Assembly: GCF_040500475.1 (NCBI RefSeq)
Contig: NZ_CP159358.1
Span: 2,666,001 to 2,730,000, forward strand
Length of the DNA: 64,000 nucleotides
Reading direction: 5' to 3'
Source: Bacillus sp. Bos-x628
GTDB lineage: Bacteria; Bacillota; Bacilli; Bacillales; Bacillaceae
In this document: positions 26,564-35,720 of the stretch, one piece after another
Layout of the letters: every line of letters starts with the position of its first letter
Numbering within the stretch: position 1 is the stretch's first letter
Notes under the pieces: model-generated
What the model was told of the DNA's origin: nothing
Database searches by the model: none
What the model saw: only the letters and a program-made list of their open reading frames with translations
Program-made: the position numbers and the translations under genes

Positions 26564-27215
26564 TCCACAAAAGATCGTTTTAATTGGTGCTGGCGGGCAT
26601 AGCAAAGTCATTCAGGATCTCATTTTATCACACTTTGACCACACATTGGTTGCCATATTAGATGATCAATATGAAGGTACTATTACAAGGAATGACATCC
26701 TCTATGGACCAATTTCAATCAGTCAGCAACTGAGAGAGGATATCCCTGAAGCCAAATGGCTAATTGCCATTGGGCAGAATGAGACGAGACAGCAGATAGC
26801 TGAACGTCTCACACTTGAAAGAAAGAATTATGCAACGCTTATTCATCCGGCGGCGACCATTAGTCCATCAGCCATGATTGAACGAGGAACGGTCATTATG
26901 GCACAGGCTGTTGTTCAAGCAGATGCGAAGGTTGGTGAACACGCCATTATCAACACGGGGGCTGTCGTGGAGCATGACTGCTCGCTCTCATCGTTTGTTC
27001 ACCTTTCACCTGGAGCCATACTAACCGGCCATGTTTCGGTATGCGAGGGAGCCCATATCGGTGCAGGTGCTGTTGTGATACCTGGAAAATCAATTGGAAG
27101 TTGGAGTGTCATTGGAGCAGGAGCGGCAGTGACCAGCGATATACAGGATGATATGACCGCAGTAGGAGTTCCAGCTATTGTGATAAAAAATCGTTGGAAA
27201 GGTGAGATATCGTGA
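26526..27215 (+). CDS. epsM: EpsM, sugar O/N-acetyltransferase (left-handed beta-helix)
   Basis: Acetylates the amino sugar made by EpsC and EpsN. The 229 residues have a PglD-like N-terminal nucleotide-binding part (IVLIGAGGHSKVIQDLI). A hexapeptide-repeat beta-helix follows (TIHPAATISPSAMIERGTVI region; VEHDCSLSSFVHLSPGAIL), with the conserved His of EHDCS. ATG 26526 lies within epsL, with GGGGGTG upstream. Its stop overlaps the GTG start of epsN. Confidence 0.93.
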   Translation: MQQLKNLKAQTHNPQKIVLIGAGGHSKVIQDLILSHFDHTLVAILDDQYEGTITRNDILYGPISISQQLREDIPEAKWLIAIGQNETRQQIAERLTLERKNYATLIHPAATISPSAMIERGTVIMAQAVVQADAKVGEHAIINTGAVVEHDCSLSSFVHLSPGAILTGHVSVCEGAHIGAGAVVIPGKSIGSWSVIGAGAAVTSDIQDDMTAVGVPAIVIKNRWKGEIS

Positions 27216-28396
27216 ATGAATGGAACCGTATCTATTTATCCCCTCCCCATATGAGCGGAAAGGAATATAGGAAAGTGAAGGAAGCTTTTCAAAGCAATTG
27301 GATTGCGCCGCTAGGACCATTTGTCAATGAGTTTGAGCATGTTGTAGCAGGCTATGCGGGGGTCAAAGCAGGAGCGGCTCTGTCTTCAGGAACAGCTGCG
27401 ATTCATCTGGCTTTAAAACTAATCGGTGTACAAAAGGGTGAAGTTGTTTTTTGTTCATCATTAACTTTTGTTGCGAGTGCGAACCCCATTTTATATGAAC
27501 AGGCGGTGCCGGTTTTTATAGATTCTGAAAAGGATACGTGGAATATGTGTCCACAAGCCTTAGAGAAAGCCTTAATTGAAGCAAAACGGCTGGGGAAAAA
27601 ACCACGTGCAGTCATTGTTGTTCATTTATATGGACAAAGTGCCAAAATGGATGAAATTGTGACCCTTTGTGAAGCATATGATGTTCCGATTATTGAAGAT
27701 GCTGCTGAGTCGCTAGGCTCGACGTATAAAGGACGAAAAAGCGGCTCAATAGGCATGTTTGGAGTATATTCTTTTAATGGAAATAAAATCATTTCGACCT
27801 CAGGAGGCGGAATGCTTGTGAGTGACGATGAAGAGGCTATTGATCGATGCCGCTTTCTTGCTTCACAAGCAAGAGAACCCGCTATGCACTATGAGCACGA
27901 AGAAATAGGCCACAACTATCGAATGAGCAATCTATTAGCAGGTGTTGGAGTTGCTCAAATGGAGGTATTGGACGAGCGTGTTAAAGAAAAACGCCGTATC
28001 TTCGGACGATACAAAGGAGCTTTATCCACAATGGAAGGGATTCATTTCATGCCAGAGTATCAAGAAACCAAATCCAACCGCTGGCTGACCACGATAACCA
28101 TCGATCCTGCTCTTCATATTTGTCCTATGGAGATCATAGAAGCTTTAGAAAAAGAACATATTGAAGCAAGACGAGTGTGGAAGCCGCTGCACCGTCAGCC
28201 TCTCTTCCGGGATTGTCCATTCTATACAACCGCTCCAGAGGTGCCTGAATCAGAATTATTATTCCAAACAGGTCTCTGTCTGCCTTCAGGGACAAGTATG
28301 ACAGAATCACAACAGGAGCGCGTCATTGACATGTTTCGTTACTTTTTGCAAAAAAATCAATCTCATAACAGTAGCTTTCCTTCCTTGCACCTGTAA
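27212..28396 (+). CDS. epsN: EpsN, PLP-dependent sugar aminotransferase (DegT/EryC1 family)
   Basis: Aminates the 4-keto sugar produced by EpsC, likely giving a diamino-trideoxy sugar precursor. The 394 residues carry ALSSGTAAIHLALKL, VVHLYGQSAKMDEI, IEDAAESLGSTYKG and the pyridoxal-phosphate lysine in FNGNKIISTSGGG. The start is GTG 27212 (GTGA overlap with epsM), with AAAGGTGAG upstream. It is the last eps gene here; no epsO follows. Confidence 0.95.
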   Translation: MNEWNRIYLSPPHMSGKEYRKVKEAFQSNWIAPLGPFVNEFEHVVAGYAGVKAGAALSSGTAAIHLALKLIGVQKGEVVFCSSLTFVASANPILYEQAVPVFIDSEKDTWNMCPQALEKALIEAKRLGKKPRAVIVVHLYGQSAKMDEIVTLCEAYDVPIIEDAAESLGSTYKGRKSGSIGMFGVYSFNGNKIISTSGGGMLVSDDEEAIDRCRFLASQAREPAMHYEHEEIGHNYRMSNLLAGVGVAQMEVLDERVKEKRRIFGRYKGALSTMEGIHFMPEYQETKSNRWLTTITIDPALHICPMEIIEALEKEHIEARRVWKPLHRQPLFRDCPFYTTAPEVPESELLFQTGLCLPSGTSMTESQQERVIDMFRYFLQKNQSHNSSFPSLHL

Positions 28397-28524
28397 GGTT
28401 GTTCAATTAGCGTTCACGCCTAGTTGGCACAATCTTTTCTTTTATCATTTATACAGTGGGGCAATCTGGACTCTTGATGATGCAAAAATCAAGGCTGGAT
28501 CAGCACTCTTCATGCTTGACAAAA

Positions 28525-28558
28525 CACCCTTTGCTATCATGACAAAGGGTGCTTTTTT
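28525..28558. terminator. Terminator of the eps operon, shared with yvfG
   Basis: CACCCTTTG and CAAAGGGTG form a perfect 9-bp stem with a 9-base loop, then CTTTTTT on the plus strand. The minus strand has TGTTTTGTC after the stem, so it can serve yvfG as well. Confidence 0.85.
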
Positions 28559-28562
28559 CAAT

Positions 28563-28784
28563 TCATCTCGCATTCATGTCTCTTTTCACCTGTTGATAGG
28601 CTTCATCAAGGTTTTGAATTCGTTTCAATACGACGGCATTTTTGGTCAATTGATCTTGTACAAGTGTTGATACAACAGAACGGTAGTAAGCATTCATCGC
28701 ATGAATCTTGTCCTCATGCTGATTCATTGCAATATGTTGTTTCAAGTTGTCAATAAAGTATGGAACGGAAAAAAGTTCAGACAT
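28563..28784 (-). CDS. yvfG: Conserved small protein YvfG
   Basis: Cytosolic protein of 73 residues and unknown function, predicted helical, starting MSELFSVPYFIDNLKQHI. It closely resembles the YvfG I recall from B. subtilis, which also lies between sigL and eps. ATG 28784 has AGAGGAGTGAT upstream; a longer frame to 28820 is not supported. It sits divergent from sigL with 70 bases between. Confidence 0.9.
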   Translation of the reverse strand: MSELFSVPYFIDNLKQHIAMNQHEDKIHAMNAYYRSVVSTLVQDQLTKNAVVLKRIQNLDEAYQQVKRDMNAR

Positions 28785-28854
28785 GGAAATCACTCCTCTT
28801 TCGTATATACGGTCCATCAATCTTCATGTAAAATGATAAGAGGGAGGGGAGACA

Positions 28855-30153
28855 ATGAGCCTTAAACTGCAACAAGAACAGGTATTAAAGCAGGTGCTGA
28901 CACAAGAACTCATGCAGGCCATTACACTGCTTCAATTGAATCGTGCAGAGCTGAACGAGTACATTGATCAGCTATCACTTGAGAACCCTCTAATTGAGCG
29001 GAAAGACACGGACAGCTATCAACCAGTTTATCATAAAAGATCACAAGAACGAATGACAGAACCGTATAGGACGCATCAAAAAGAAAGTCTGCAAATGTAT
29101 TTAAAAAGACAGTCACTTGATCTGAAATTGAGTGAAAAGAAGCAAAAAATCTTTCAATTTATGATTCATTCCATTGATTCAAATGGTTATTTGAATGAAC
29201 CGATTGACGTCATGGCAGATGTATTAGAAGTTTCGGCTGAAGAAGTGGAAGCTGTTCTTCACCAGCTTCAATCTTTAGACCCTGCCGGTATCGGTGCAAG
29301 ATCACTGCAAGAATGTATCCTTCTTCAACTGAGAAGAAAGCAACAACGCTGGTGTGAAGCGGAGCATGTCATTGAAGAGCATTTCTTTCTCTTTGCAAGA
29401 AAGGCTTGGAAGGAGATTGCGGCGAAAACAGGTTTTTCAATGCAGACACTCCAAGCCATTCAAGATGAGGTTGCGTTACTTGAACCAAGACCAGGTCTCC
29501 ATTTTTCTGATGAAGAACAGCATATTTATATAGAGCCTGATGTGTATATCTCTGTTGTTCAGGATCAAATTACATTTGAGCTGAATCAGCGTGCCTTTCC
29601 TCATATTGAGCTGAACGAAGGGTACCTAGCCATGATTCAAGACAAAAAGCGGCATGATGCATATGCTTATTTAAAGGAAAAGTACCAGCAGTACAATTGG
29701 CTTGTTCAAGCGCTCAAACAGCGGAAACAAACCATGTCAAATGTCGTTCGTGAGATTATCTCACATCAGACCGATTTTTTCCTGACAGGAAAACATAAAA
29801 TGAAACCGCTTACTATGAAGCGAATAGCGGACATATTGCATGTTCATGAGTCGACAGTCAGCCGAACGGTAAAAGGGAAGATGGTTCAAACCCCTTATGG
29901 TTTAATGGACATGAAACAATTTTTCCAGACAAAACTTGAAGGACATACATTGGAAGAGGCTTCTAGCTACACAGTAAAGACACATATCGCAGAGCTTATT
30001 CAAACTGAAAACAAGAAAAAGCCGTACTCCGATCAGCAGATGATGACCCTGCTCCAGAAAACCTTCGGCATCCATGTATCACGCAGAACAATTGCAAAAT
30101 ATCGAGAACAAATGAATATCCCGTCATCAATGATGCGAAAACGCTATGATTAA
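28855..30153 (+). CDS. sigL: RNA polymerase sigma-54 factor SigL
   Basis: Alternative sigma factor recognising -24/-12 promoters and dependent on AAA activators; in Bacillus it serves arginine, acetoin, levan and branched-chain catabolism. The 432 residues have a glutamine/leucine-rich activator-interaction region (about 1-45), a core-binding domain, and a C-terminal DNA-binding part. That part has the HTH around HVHESTVSRTVKGK and the RpoN box VSRRTIAKYREQ. GGGAGGGGAG precedes ATG. A terminator follows. A target promoter (rocD) is only 4 kb downstream. Confidence 0.97.
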   Translation: MSLKLQQEQVLKQVLTQELMQAITLLQLNRAELNEYIDQLSLENPLIERKDTDSYQPVYHKRSQERMTEPYRTHQKESLQMYLKRQSLDLKLSEKKQKIFQFMIHSIDSNGYLNEPIDVMADVLEVSAEEVEAVLHQLQSLDPAGIGARSLQECILLQLRRKQQRWCEAEHVIEEHFFLFARKAWKEIAAKTGFSMQTLQAIQDEVALLEPRPGLHFSDEEQHIYIEPDVYISVVQDQITFELNQRAFPHIELNEGYLAMIQDKKRHDAYAYLKEKYQQYNWLVQALKQRKQTMSNVVREIISHQTDFFLTGKHKMKPLTMKRIADILHVHESTVSRTVKGKMVQTPYGLMDMKQFFQTKLEGHTLEEASSYTVKTHIAELIQTENKKKPYSDQQMMTLLQKTFGIHVSRRTIAKYREQMNIPSSMMRKRYD

Positions 30154-30193
30154 AAAGAAGCATGCGCCAGAAAAGAGGTCGTGCTTCTTTTTT
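30153..30193 (+). terminator. Terminator of sigL
   Basis: AAAGAAGCATG and CGTGCTTCTTT pair (one G-T) around a 15-base loop, followed by TTTTT. Confidence 0.8.
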
Positions 30194-30320
30194 TCATGAA
30201 ATAAGTGGTCTGAAGCTTTCTTGAAAGGGATATGTGAAAGTCTGATCAGAACTTTTGGGTTAAAGTATATTGTAGGGCATGAGCCAAAAATGATAGACAA
30301 CAGTGATGAGGTGTAACCAA

Positions 30321-31043
30321 TTGAAATATAAACAAATAAAAACGAAGAAAATATATGAAGAAATTGCGGATGCAATCGCAGAGTCCATTCGTACAGGTGA
30401 TCTTCTTCCAGGAGAAAAATTAGATTCGGTTCAAGCGCTCTCTGAAAGCTTTCGAGTCAGTCGTTCCGCAGTAAGAGAAGCGTTATCCGCGCTGAAAGCG
30501 ATCGGATTAATCGAGATGAAACAAGGGGAAGGCACTTATGTGAAGCGGTTCGATCCTGATCAACTCACATTTTGTGTATCTCCAGCGTTTCTTATGAAGC
30601 AAAAAGATGTGGCGCAGCTTCTTGAAGTCAGGTCAATGATTGAAACGGGTGTCGTCAAAAAGGCGGCCTTACTTCGGACTGATGATGATCTTGATCGCTT
30701 GCGTGAGGCGCTTGAACAAATGAAACAGGCAGAAGTGCAACAAGAAATTGGTGAGAAGGCTGATCTCGCTTTTCATCATGCCTTAGCTAGAGCCTCTCAG
30801 AATGATCTGCTAAAAGCATTAATGAATCAGGTCTCGACACTCTTAGTTGAAGCAATGCGAGAAACGAGAAAAGTTGTGTTGTTTTCGCAGCAAGTCTCGA
30901 TTCGGCAGCTTTACAAAGATCACGAAAAAATATACCAAGCTGTCATTGCCAAGCAGCCAGATGAAGCTGAAAAAGCGATGATGACACATTTGGAAAATGT
31001 AGAAAGACTGCTGAGTGATGTTCTGCAAGAGCCGATAGGGTAA
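30321..31043 (+). CDS. lutR: GntR/FadR-family regulator LutR (YvfI)
   Basis: Transcription repressor; B. subtilis LutR controls the lutABC lactate-utilisation operon and biofilm-related genes. The 240 residues have an N-terminal winged HTH (about 8-70; SVQALSESFRVSRSAVREAL) and a C-terminal FCD effector domain with ARASQNDLLKALMNQ and KDHEKIYQAV. TTG 30321 is chosen because GAGGTG lies about eight bases upstream and gives MKYKQIKTKKIY; ATG 30303 overlaps that site. The lactate permease gene lutP, next to lutR in B. subtilis, is not here. Confidence 0.88.
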   Translation: MKYKQIKTKKIYEEIADAIAESIRTGDLLPGEKLDSVQALSESFRVSRSAVREALSALKAIGLIEMKQGEGTYVKRFDPDQLTFCVSPAFLMKQKDVAQLLEVRSMIETGVVKKAALLRTDDDLDRLREALEQMKQAEVQQEIGEKADLAFHHALARASQNDLLKALMNQVSTLLVEAMRETRKVVLFSQQVSIRQLYKDHEKIYQAVIAKQPDEAEKAMMTHLENVERLLSDVLQEPIG

Positions 31044-31082
31044 CAAGATACACAATAAGCTGTACCGTAAAAGGGCACAGCT

Positions 31083-32528
31083 CTATTTTTGACGAGTAAT
31101 ATTTAATTTTTTCATTCGATATTGCAGACTTTGCCTGCTCATGCCCAATATCCTTGCAGTCTGTGAAATATTGTCGTTCATTTTCTCTAAGTAATGGACG
31201 ATGTACTGTTTTTCAAATCGCTCCATTTGGGTTTGAAAGTCAGCCGTATGTTCCGAGCTTGTATAAACAAAGGTGTCTGCAGCCGCTGTTTGAAGCGGAG
31301 GATTCGCTGTTATGTGGGCGACAGAACGATTTTCCCCCTGCTTGCATCGAAAGTGATATGGGAGGTGATGCAAACTTAAGTATGCTTCGTCCATCATCAT
31401 ATTCATCCCAGCTTCGATCACATGCTCCAGCTCTCTTACATTGCCTGGCCAATGATAAGTTTGAAAAAGAGCGAGTACCTCGTCGTCAGCCGCCTTCACA
31501 TTCATTTGAAACAGCTCATTATACTTTTGAATAAAATGCCTGACAAACGTTGGAATGTCTTCTTTTCGTTCAGAAAGTGGCGGGATAAATAAGGTAACGA
31601 CCCCTAATCGATAAAATAAATCCTTTCTCAATCGTCCGCCTGCGATCGCATCCACAGGGTCTTCATTCATATTAGCAATGACCCTGACATCAATGGTCAC
31701 TTCGTTTGTGCTACCTAGTCGCCTCACACTTTTTTCCTGCAACACACGTAATAGTTTCGCTTGAAGAACAGGGTTTAATGAATTGATTTCATCTAAAAGC
31801 AGTGTACCTCCCTGTGCCTGTTCGAATAGACCTGGCTGATCAGTGGCACCAGTAAAAGCACCCCTTTGGGTACCGAATAAGAGGCTTTCAATCAAGTTAT
31901 CAGGCAGTGCGGCACAATTTTGGGTAATAAATGGTCCAGAGGAGCGGCTACTGCCATTATGAATGCTTTGGGCAAATAATTCTTTCCCCGTTCCTGTTTC
32001 ACCAACAATCAGCACATAGGAAGAGGTGCGAGTGGCTCGTTTTGCATGTTCAATGACTTCTTGAAACGCAGGATTTTCCCCAATAATTGAATCAAATGTA
32101 AAGCGTGTATTGCCTTTTTTCTTCATATTGTGTTGAATGAGCCGTTCTAATTTTGTTACATCATTAGAGATTTCGACCGCTCCTTGGATGAGACCATCTC
32201 GAACAAGCGGATATGTATGATTGATGGTCGTGATTTCTTTTCCGTTGTAATTATGATACGTCTGTTTTGCGTGGACGGTTTGTTTGCCTGTTCGAAGTGC
32301 TTGTACAAGCGTGCTGTGCGTCTCGTCTTGAAAAACGAAGAAATCTAATACATTCTTATGGAGAACATCAGAGCGCTTTAATGATTCAATTTCCATCATT
32401 TTTTTATTATAAACAATGGTATTGCCGTTCTCGTCAATGGCATGGACACCGACATCAATTAAATCGAGCATTTTTTTATACAGATCAATTTCATTTTCCA
32501 GCTTTGCTAACTGATTTTCTTTAGCCAT
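31083..32528 (-). CDS. rocR: RocR-like sigma-54-dependent activator of arginine/ornithine catabolism
   Basis: NtrC-type activator that responds to arginine or ornithine and drives SigL promoters. The 481 residues have an N-terminal PAS sensor (about 14-130) and a AAA domain with Walker A GETGTGKE (176-183), the sigma-54 contact loop GAFTGA (223-228) and Walker B GTLLLDEIN. A Fis-type HTH lies at the C-terminus (NISQTARILGMSRQSLQYR). ATG 32528 has AGGAGGTGAACCC upstream. It is divergent from rocD, with its binding palindrome and a sigma-54 promoter between. Confidence 0.9.
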   Translation of the reverse strand: MAKENQLAKLENEIDLYKKMLDLIDVGVHAIDENGNTIVYNKKMMEIESLKRSDVLHKNVLDFFVFQDETHSTLVQALRTGKQTVHAKQTYHNYNGKEITTINHTYPLVRDGLIQGAVEISNDVTKLERLIQHNMKKKGNTRFTFDSIIGENPAFQEVIEHAKRATRTSSYVLIVGETGTGKELFAQSIHNGSSRSSGPFITQNCAALPDNLIESLLFGTQRGAFTGATDQPGLFEQAQGGTLLLDEINSLNPVLQAKLLRVLQEKSVRRLGSTNEVTIDVRVIANMNEDPVDAIAGGRLRKDLFYRLGVVTLFIPPLSERKEDIPTFVRHFIQKYNELFQMNVKAADDEVLALFQTYHWPGNVRELEHVIEAGMNMMMDEAYLSLHHLPYHFRCKQGENRSVAHITANPPLQTAAADTFVYTSSEHTADFQTQMERFEKQYIVHYLEKMNDNISQTARILGMSRQSLQYRMKKLNITRQK

Positions 32529-32594
32529 GGGTTCACCTCCAAACCATACGTTTATTGTACATGAAAAATTTTGCGGTTTGCTATAAAAAATTGG

Positions 32595-32619
32595 CACATG
32601 CAAAATAATTTTGCATGTG
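32595..32619. promoter_or_regulatory. RocR upstream activating sequence
   Basis: A perfect palindrome with two 12-base arms, CACATGCAAAAT and ATTTTGCATGTG, about one central base. It matches the TGCAAAAT/ATTTTGCA core of RocR sites and lies about 40 bases upstream of the sigma-54 promoter. A degenerate second half-site (AAAATTTTGC) lies at 32564-32573. Confidence 0.85.
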
Positions 32620-32657
32620 GGTGGCAATTTACATCTTGCCATGAAGCGATGAAAAAG

Positions 32658-32675
32658 TTGGCACAATCCTTGCAT
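32658..32675 (+). promoter_or_regulatory. Sigma-54 (SigL) promoter of rocD
   Basis: TTGGCACAATCCTTGCAT fits the -24/-12 consensus TTGGCAC-N5-TTGCAT completely. It lies 40 bases before rocD. The activator gene, its site and the sigma gene are all in this window. Confidence 0.93.
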
Positions 32676-32715
32676 AACATATGAGTGAAGACTTTGTAGA
32701 AGGAGGATAAAACAT

Positions 32716-33918
32716 ATGACACAAACAAATAAGTTGATTCAACAAACAGAACAATATGGTGCTACTAACTATCATCCATTGCCAATTGTGATTTCAGAGG
32801 CAGAGGGTGTTTGGGTCATTGATCCTGAAGGGAATCGATATATGGATATGCTTAGTGCATATTCTGCTGTGAACCAAGGGCATCGCCACCCGAAAATCAT
32901 AGATGCATTAAAAAAACAAGCAGATCGAGTGACACTCACATCGAGAGCTTTCCATAATGATCAGCTCGGTCCATGGTATGAAAAAATTTGTCAGCTTACG
33001 AACAAAGAAATGGCACTGCCAATGAATACAGGAGCAGAAGCTGTTGAAACAGCTGTCAAGGCAGCAAGACGCTGGGGTTATGACATCAAGGGAATCGAAG
33101 AGAATTGTGCTGAAATCATCGCTTGTGTGGGGAACTTTCATGGGCGTACGATGACAGCCGTTTCACTTTCTTCTGAAGCAGAATATCAAAGAGGCTTCGG
33201 TCCAATGCTTCCAGGGATTAAGCTTGTTCCTTATGGAGATATTGACGCATTGCGTGAAGCCATTACTCCGAATACAGCAGCTTTTCTCATTGAGCCAATA
33301 CAGGGTGAAGCGGGGATCGTGATGCCGCCAGAAGGTTTTTTGAAAGAAGCGAAGGCTCTATGTGAGGAGCAGCATGTCTTATTTATTGCTGATGAAATCC
33401 AAGTGGGGTTAGCGCGAACAGGGAGAATGTTTGCGTGTGACTGGGAAGAGATAGAGCCAGATATGCTGATTCTCGGAAAGGCATTAGGCGGCGGTGTATT
33501 CCCTATCTCATGTGTGGTGGCAAATCGCGATATTTTAGGCGTGTTTAATCCTGGGTCTCACGGTTCTACATTTGGAGGGAACCCGCTTGCCTGTGCGGTG
33601 TCGATTGCTGCACTGGATGTCATAATAGAGGAGAAGCTTGCAGAGCGGTCATTTGAGCTTGGTCAATATTTTCAAGACAAACTGTCACATCTTCAAAGTC
33701 CTGTGATAAAGGAAGTACGCGGACGTGGATTGTTTATTGGAATGGAGCTGACAGAAGCCGCTAGACCATATTGTGAAAAGCTCAAACAAGCAGGACTGTT
33801 ATGTAAAGAAACACATGGTACAGTGATTCGTTTTGCACCGCCGCTTACCATTTCAAAAAAAGAATTAGATTGGGCGCTTGGCAAAATTGAAGCATTGTTT
33901 CAAGCAGAGGCTTTGTAA
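32716..33918 (+). CDS. rocD: Ornithine aminotransferase RocD
   Basis: PLP enzyme converting ornithine and 2-oxoglutarate to glutamate semialdehyde and glutamate, the second step of arginine breakdown. The 400 residues show the class-III aminotransferase pattern: [42 protein letters not shown] and the PLP lysine in [16 protein letters not shown] precedes ATG 32716. Expression should need SigL and RocR. A terminator or attenuator separates it from the permease. Confidence 0.97.
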   Translation: MTQTNKLIQQTEQYGATNYHPLPIVISEAEGVWVIDPEGNRYMDMLSAYSAVNQGHRHPKIIDALKKQADRVTLTSRAFHNDQLGPWYEKICQLTNKEMALPMNTGAEAVETAVKAARRWGYDIKGIEENCAEIIACVGNFHGRTMTAVSLSSEAEYQRGFGPMLPGIKLVPYGDIDALREAITPNTAAFLIEPIQGEAGIVMPPEGFLKEAKALCEEQHVLFIADEIQVGLARTGRMFACDWEEIEPDMLILGKALGGGVFPISCVVANRDILGVFNPGSHGSTFGGNPLACAVSIAALDVIIEEKLAERSFELGQYFQDKLSHLQSPVIKEVRGRGLFIGMELTEAARPYCEKLKQAGLLCKETHGTVIRFAPPLTISKKELDWALGKIEALFQAEAL

Positions 33919-33950
33919 AGGGAGATGACCTGTTATTCTCCCTTTTTCTT
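33919..33950 (+). terminator. Terminator or attenuator between rocD and rocE
   Basis: GGGAGA and TCTCCC flank an 11-base loop and are followed by TTTTTCTT. The short stem suggests partial readthrough into rocE. Confidence 0.65.
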
Positions 33951-34020
33951 AAAGGACATGGCGAATTTTGTCAAAGAATGATTAACGATGAGAATAGAAG
34001 ACGGAAAGTGGGGAAATGGA

Positions 34021-35430
34021 TTGAAGCCAGAACAGCATAGTGAACTTGAGCGTTCCATGAAAAGCAGACATCTATTTATGATTGCATTAGGCGGTGTCAT
34101 AGGAACAGGTCTTTTTCTTGGATCAGGATTGATTATTCATCAGGCAGGACCAGGAGGAGCAATTCTTTCTTATATCATTGGCGGCCTTTTGATGTATTTG
34201 GTGATGCTCTGTCTCGGTGAACTAGCGGTCGCAATGCCAACACCAGGTTCATTTCAAGAGTATGCTACCAAGTATATTGGACCGTCTACAGGCTTTATGA
34301 TTGGATGGCTCTATTGGTTTAGCTGGGCATGTACGATTGGATTAGAGTTTACTTCAGCGGGTATTTTACTACAAAGGTGGTTTCCTGATATTCCTGTTTG
34401 GTTTTGGTGTCTTGCGTTTAGTGTGATTTTATTTGCCATCAATGCGGTATCAGTGAGGAGCTTTGCTGAAACGGAGTTTTGGTTTTCAGCCATCAAAGTT
34501 GGCGCCATCTTATTGTTCATTATTGTTGGAATTGGCGCAATTTTTGGAATGATTCATTTGAAAGGCGGAGAACCCGCTCCTCTATTTCATCATTTGACAG
34601 ATCATGGCGGTCTTTTTCCTAACGGAGTTTTTGCTATTTTATTAACTATGGTGACTGTTAACTTCTCTTTTCAGGGAACAGAACTAGTAGGAATCGCAGC
34701 AGGGGAGAGCGAAAGCCCAGAGAAAACACTGCCAAGATCCATTCGGAATATTGTTTGGAGAACGATGCTCTTTTTCGTCTTATCAATTGCGGTTCTCGCC
34801 GCACTTCTCCCTTGGCAGACAGCAGGATCAATTGATAGTCCGTTTGTGGTGGTGTTAGACAAAGTGGGTATACCTTATGCCGCAGATATCATGAATTTCA
34901 TTATCATCACAGCCGTCTTATCTGTAGCGAACTCTGGTTTATATGCATCATCTCGAATGCTTTGGGCGCTTTCTAAAGATGGAAAAGGCCCTGCCTTTAC
35001 GAAAAAATTGTCCAAGCGTAAAATTCCCATCAATGCCCTATTGGTGACAATGGGTGTTTCAGCTCTATCACTGCTCACAAGTGTAGTGGCGCCAAAAACT
35101 GTTTATGTGTGGCTTATTTCCATTTCAGGAATGGTCCTTGTGGTCGTGTGGATGTCCATCTGTCTGTCCCAGTATTTCTTTAGAAGACGATTCATAAAAG
35201 AAGGAGGAGATGTGAAGAATCTCGTCTTCCGTACACCGCTGTATCCATTTGTTCCATTGACAGGCTTTATCTCCTTTGGGATTGTTCTTATCAGTTTATT
35301 TTTTATTGAGGATCAGCGAATCGGTCTGTATTGCGGGATTCCGTTCATGGCAGTTTGCTACATCATTTATTATGTCAAAATCAAACCGAAGCAACTGGCT
35401 GAAGAACAAGACATCATCTCTAAAATATGA
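34021..35430 (+). CDS. rocE: Amino-acid permease, RocE-like (arginine/ornithine)
   Basis: Proton-coupled amino-acid permease of the AAT/APC family with twelve membrane segments. The 469 residues include MKSRHLFMIALGGVIGTGLF, the LGELAVAMPTPGSFQEYA loop and GTELVGIAAGESESPEKTLP, all typical. Its place after rocD points to arginine or ornithine uptake. TTG 34021, about seven bases after AAAGTGGGG, gives the RocE length; ATG 33988 in frame has a poor ribosome binding site. Substrate specificity is inferred from context, and paralogues of this family are common. Confidence 0.82.
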   Translation: MKPEQHSELERSMKSRHLFMIALGGVIGTGLFLGSGLIIHQAGPGGAILSYIIGGLLMYLVMLCLGELAVAMPTPGSFQEYATKYIGPSTGFMIGWLYWFSWACTIGLEFTSAGILLQRWFPDIPVWFWCLAFSVILFAINAVSVRSFAETEFWFSAIKVGAILLFIIVGIGAIFGMIHLKGGEPAPLFHHLTDHGGLFPNGVFAILLTMVTVNFSFQGTELVGIAAGESESPEKTLPRSIRNIVWRTMLFFVLSIAVLAALLPWQTAGSIDSPFVVVLDKVGIPYAADIMNFIIITAVLSVANSGLYASSRMLWALSKDGKGPAFTKKLSKRKIPINALLVTMGVSALSLLTSVVAPKTVYVWLISISGMVLVVVWMSICLSQYFFRRRFIKEGGDVKNLVFRTPLYPFVPLTGFISFGIVLISLFFIEDQRIGLYCGIPFMAVCYIIYYVKIKPKQLAEEQDIISKI

Positions 35431-35460
35431 GCAGGCTGATTCATTCAGCCTGCACTTTTT
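35431..35460 (+). terminator. Terminator of rocE
   Basis: GCAGGCTGA and TCAGCCTGC with a 5-base loop, then ACTTTTT. A weaker hairpin (CAGAC/GTCTG then TTTTTT) lies at 35543-35569. Confidence 0.85.
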
Positions 35461-35590
35461 CAATGCGTTTTCATGATCTTATATAAAAGAAAAATATTTT
35501 TTGAAAATGAAACACATCGCCAGAACCTTGAAGACAAGTAAGCAGACGGTGAAAATGTGTCTGTTTTTTGTTTAGATGTGTTTGTAAGAG

Positions 35591-35619
35591 TTGAAAATAC
35601 AAGATGTTCCTGTTAAAAT
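35591..35619 (+). promoter_or_regulatory. Sigma-A promoter of the cggR-gapA operon
   Basis: TTGAAA (35591-35596), a 17-base spacer and TAAAAT (35614-35619), followed within 40 bases by the CggR operators. Confidence 0.8.
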
Positions 35620-35657
35620 GATGAAAGAAAGCAGGGATTGATTTTTTTTGGCTGTGG

Positions 35658-35693
35658 CGGGACGTTTTTTGTCACAGTGGGACGTTTTTTGTC
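35658..35693 (+). promoter_or_regulatory. CggR operator, two direct repeats
   Basis: CGGGACGTTTTTTGTCA and TGGGACGTTTTTTGTCC, 20 bases apart. They are the direct-repeat half-sites bound by CggR, which releases DNA with fructose-1,6-bisphosphate. They lie downstream of the promoter, so a roadblock mode of repression is expected. Confidence 0.9.
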
Positions 35694-35720
35694 CAATGTG
35701 AAAAGAAAGGGTCGTTAGCC

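Noticed and set aside
28432..28450. TTGGCACAATC between epsN and yvfG, identical to the -24 part of the rocD sigma-54 promoter
   Set aside because: The -12 element reads TTTC instead of TTGC, losing the nearly invariant GC, and only a terminator lies downstream.
30843..31055. Minus-strand open frames inside lutR and in many other genes
   Set aside because: Antisense shadows of well-supported genes with no start signals or family resemblance.
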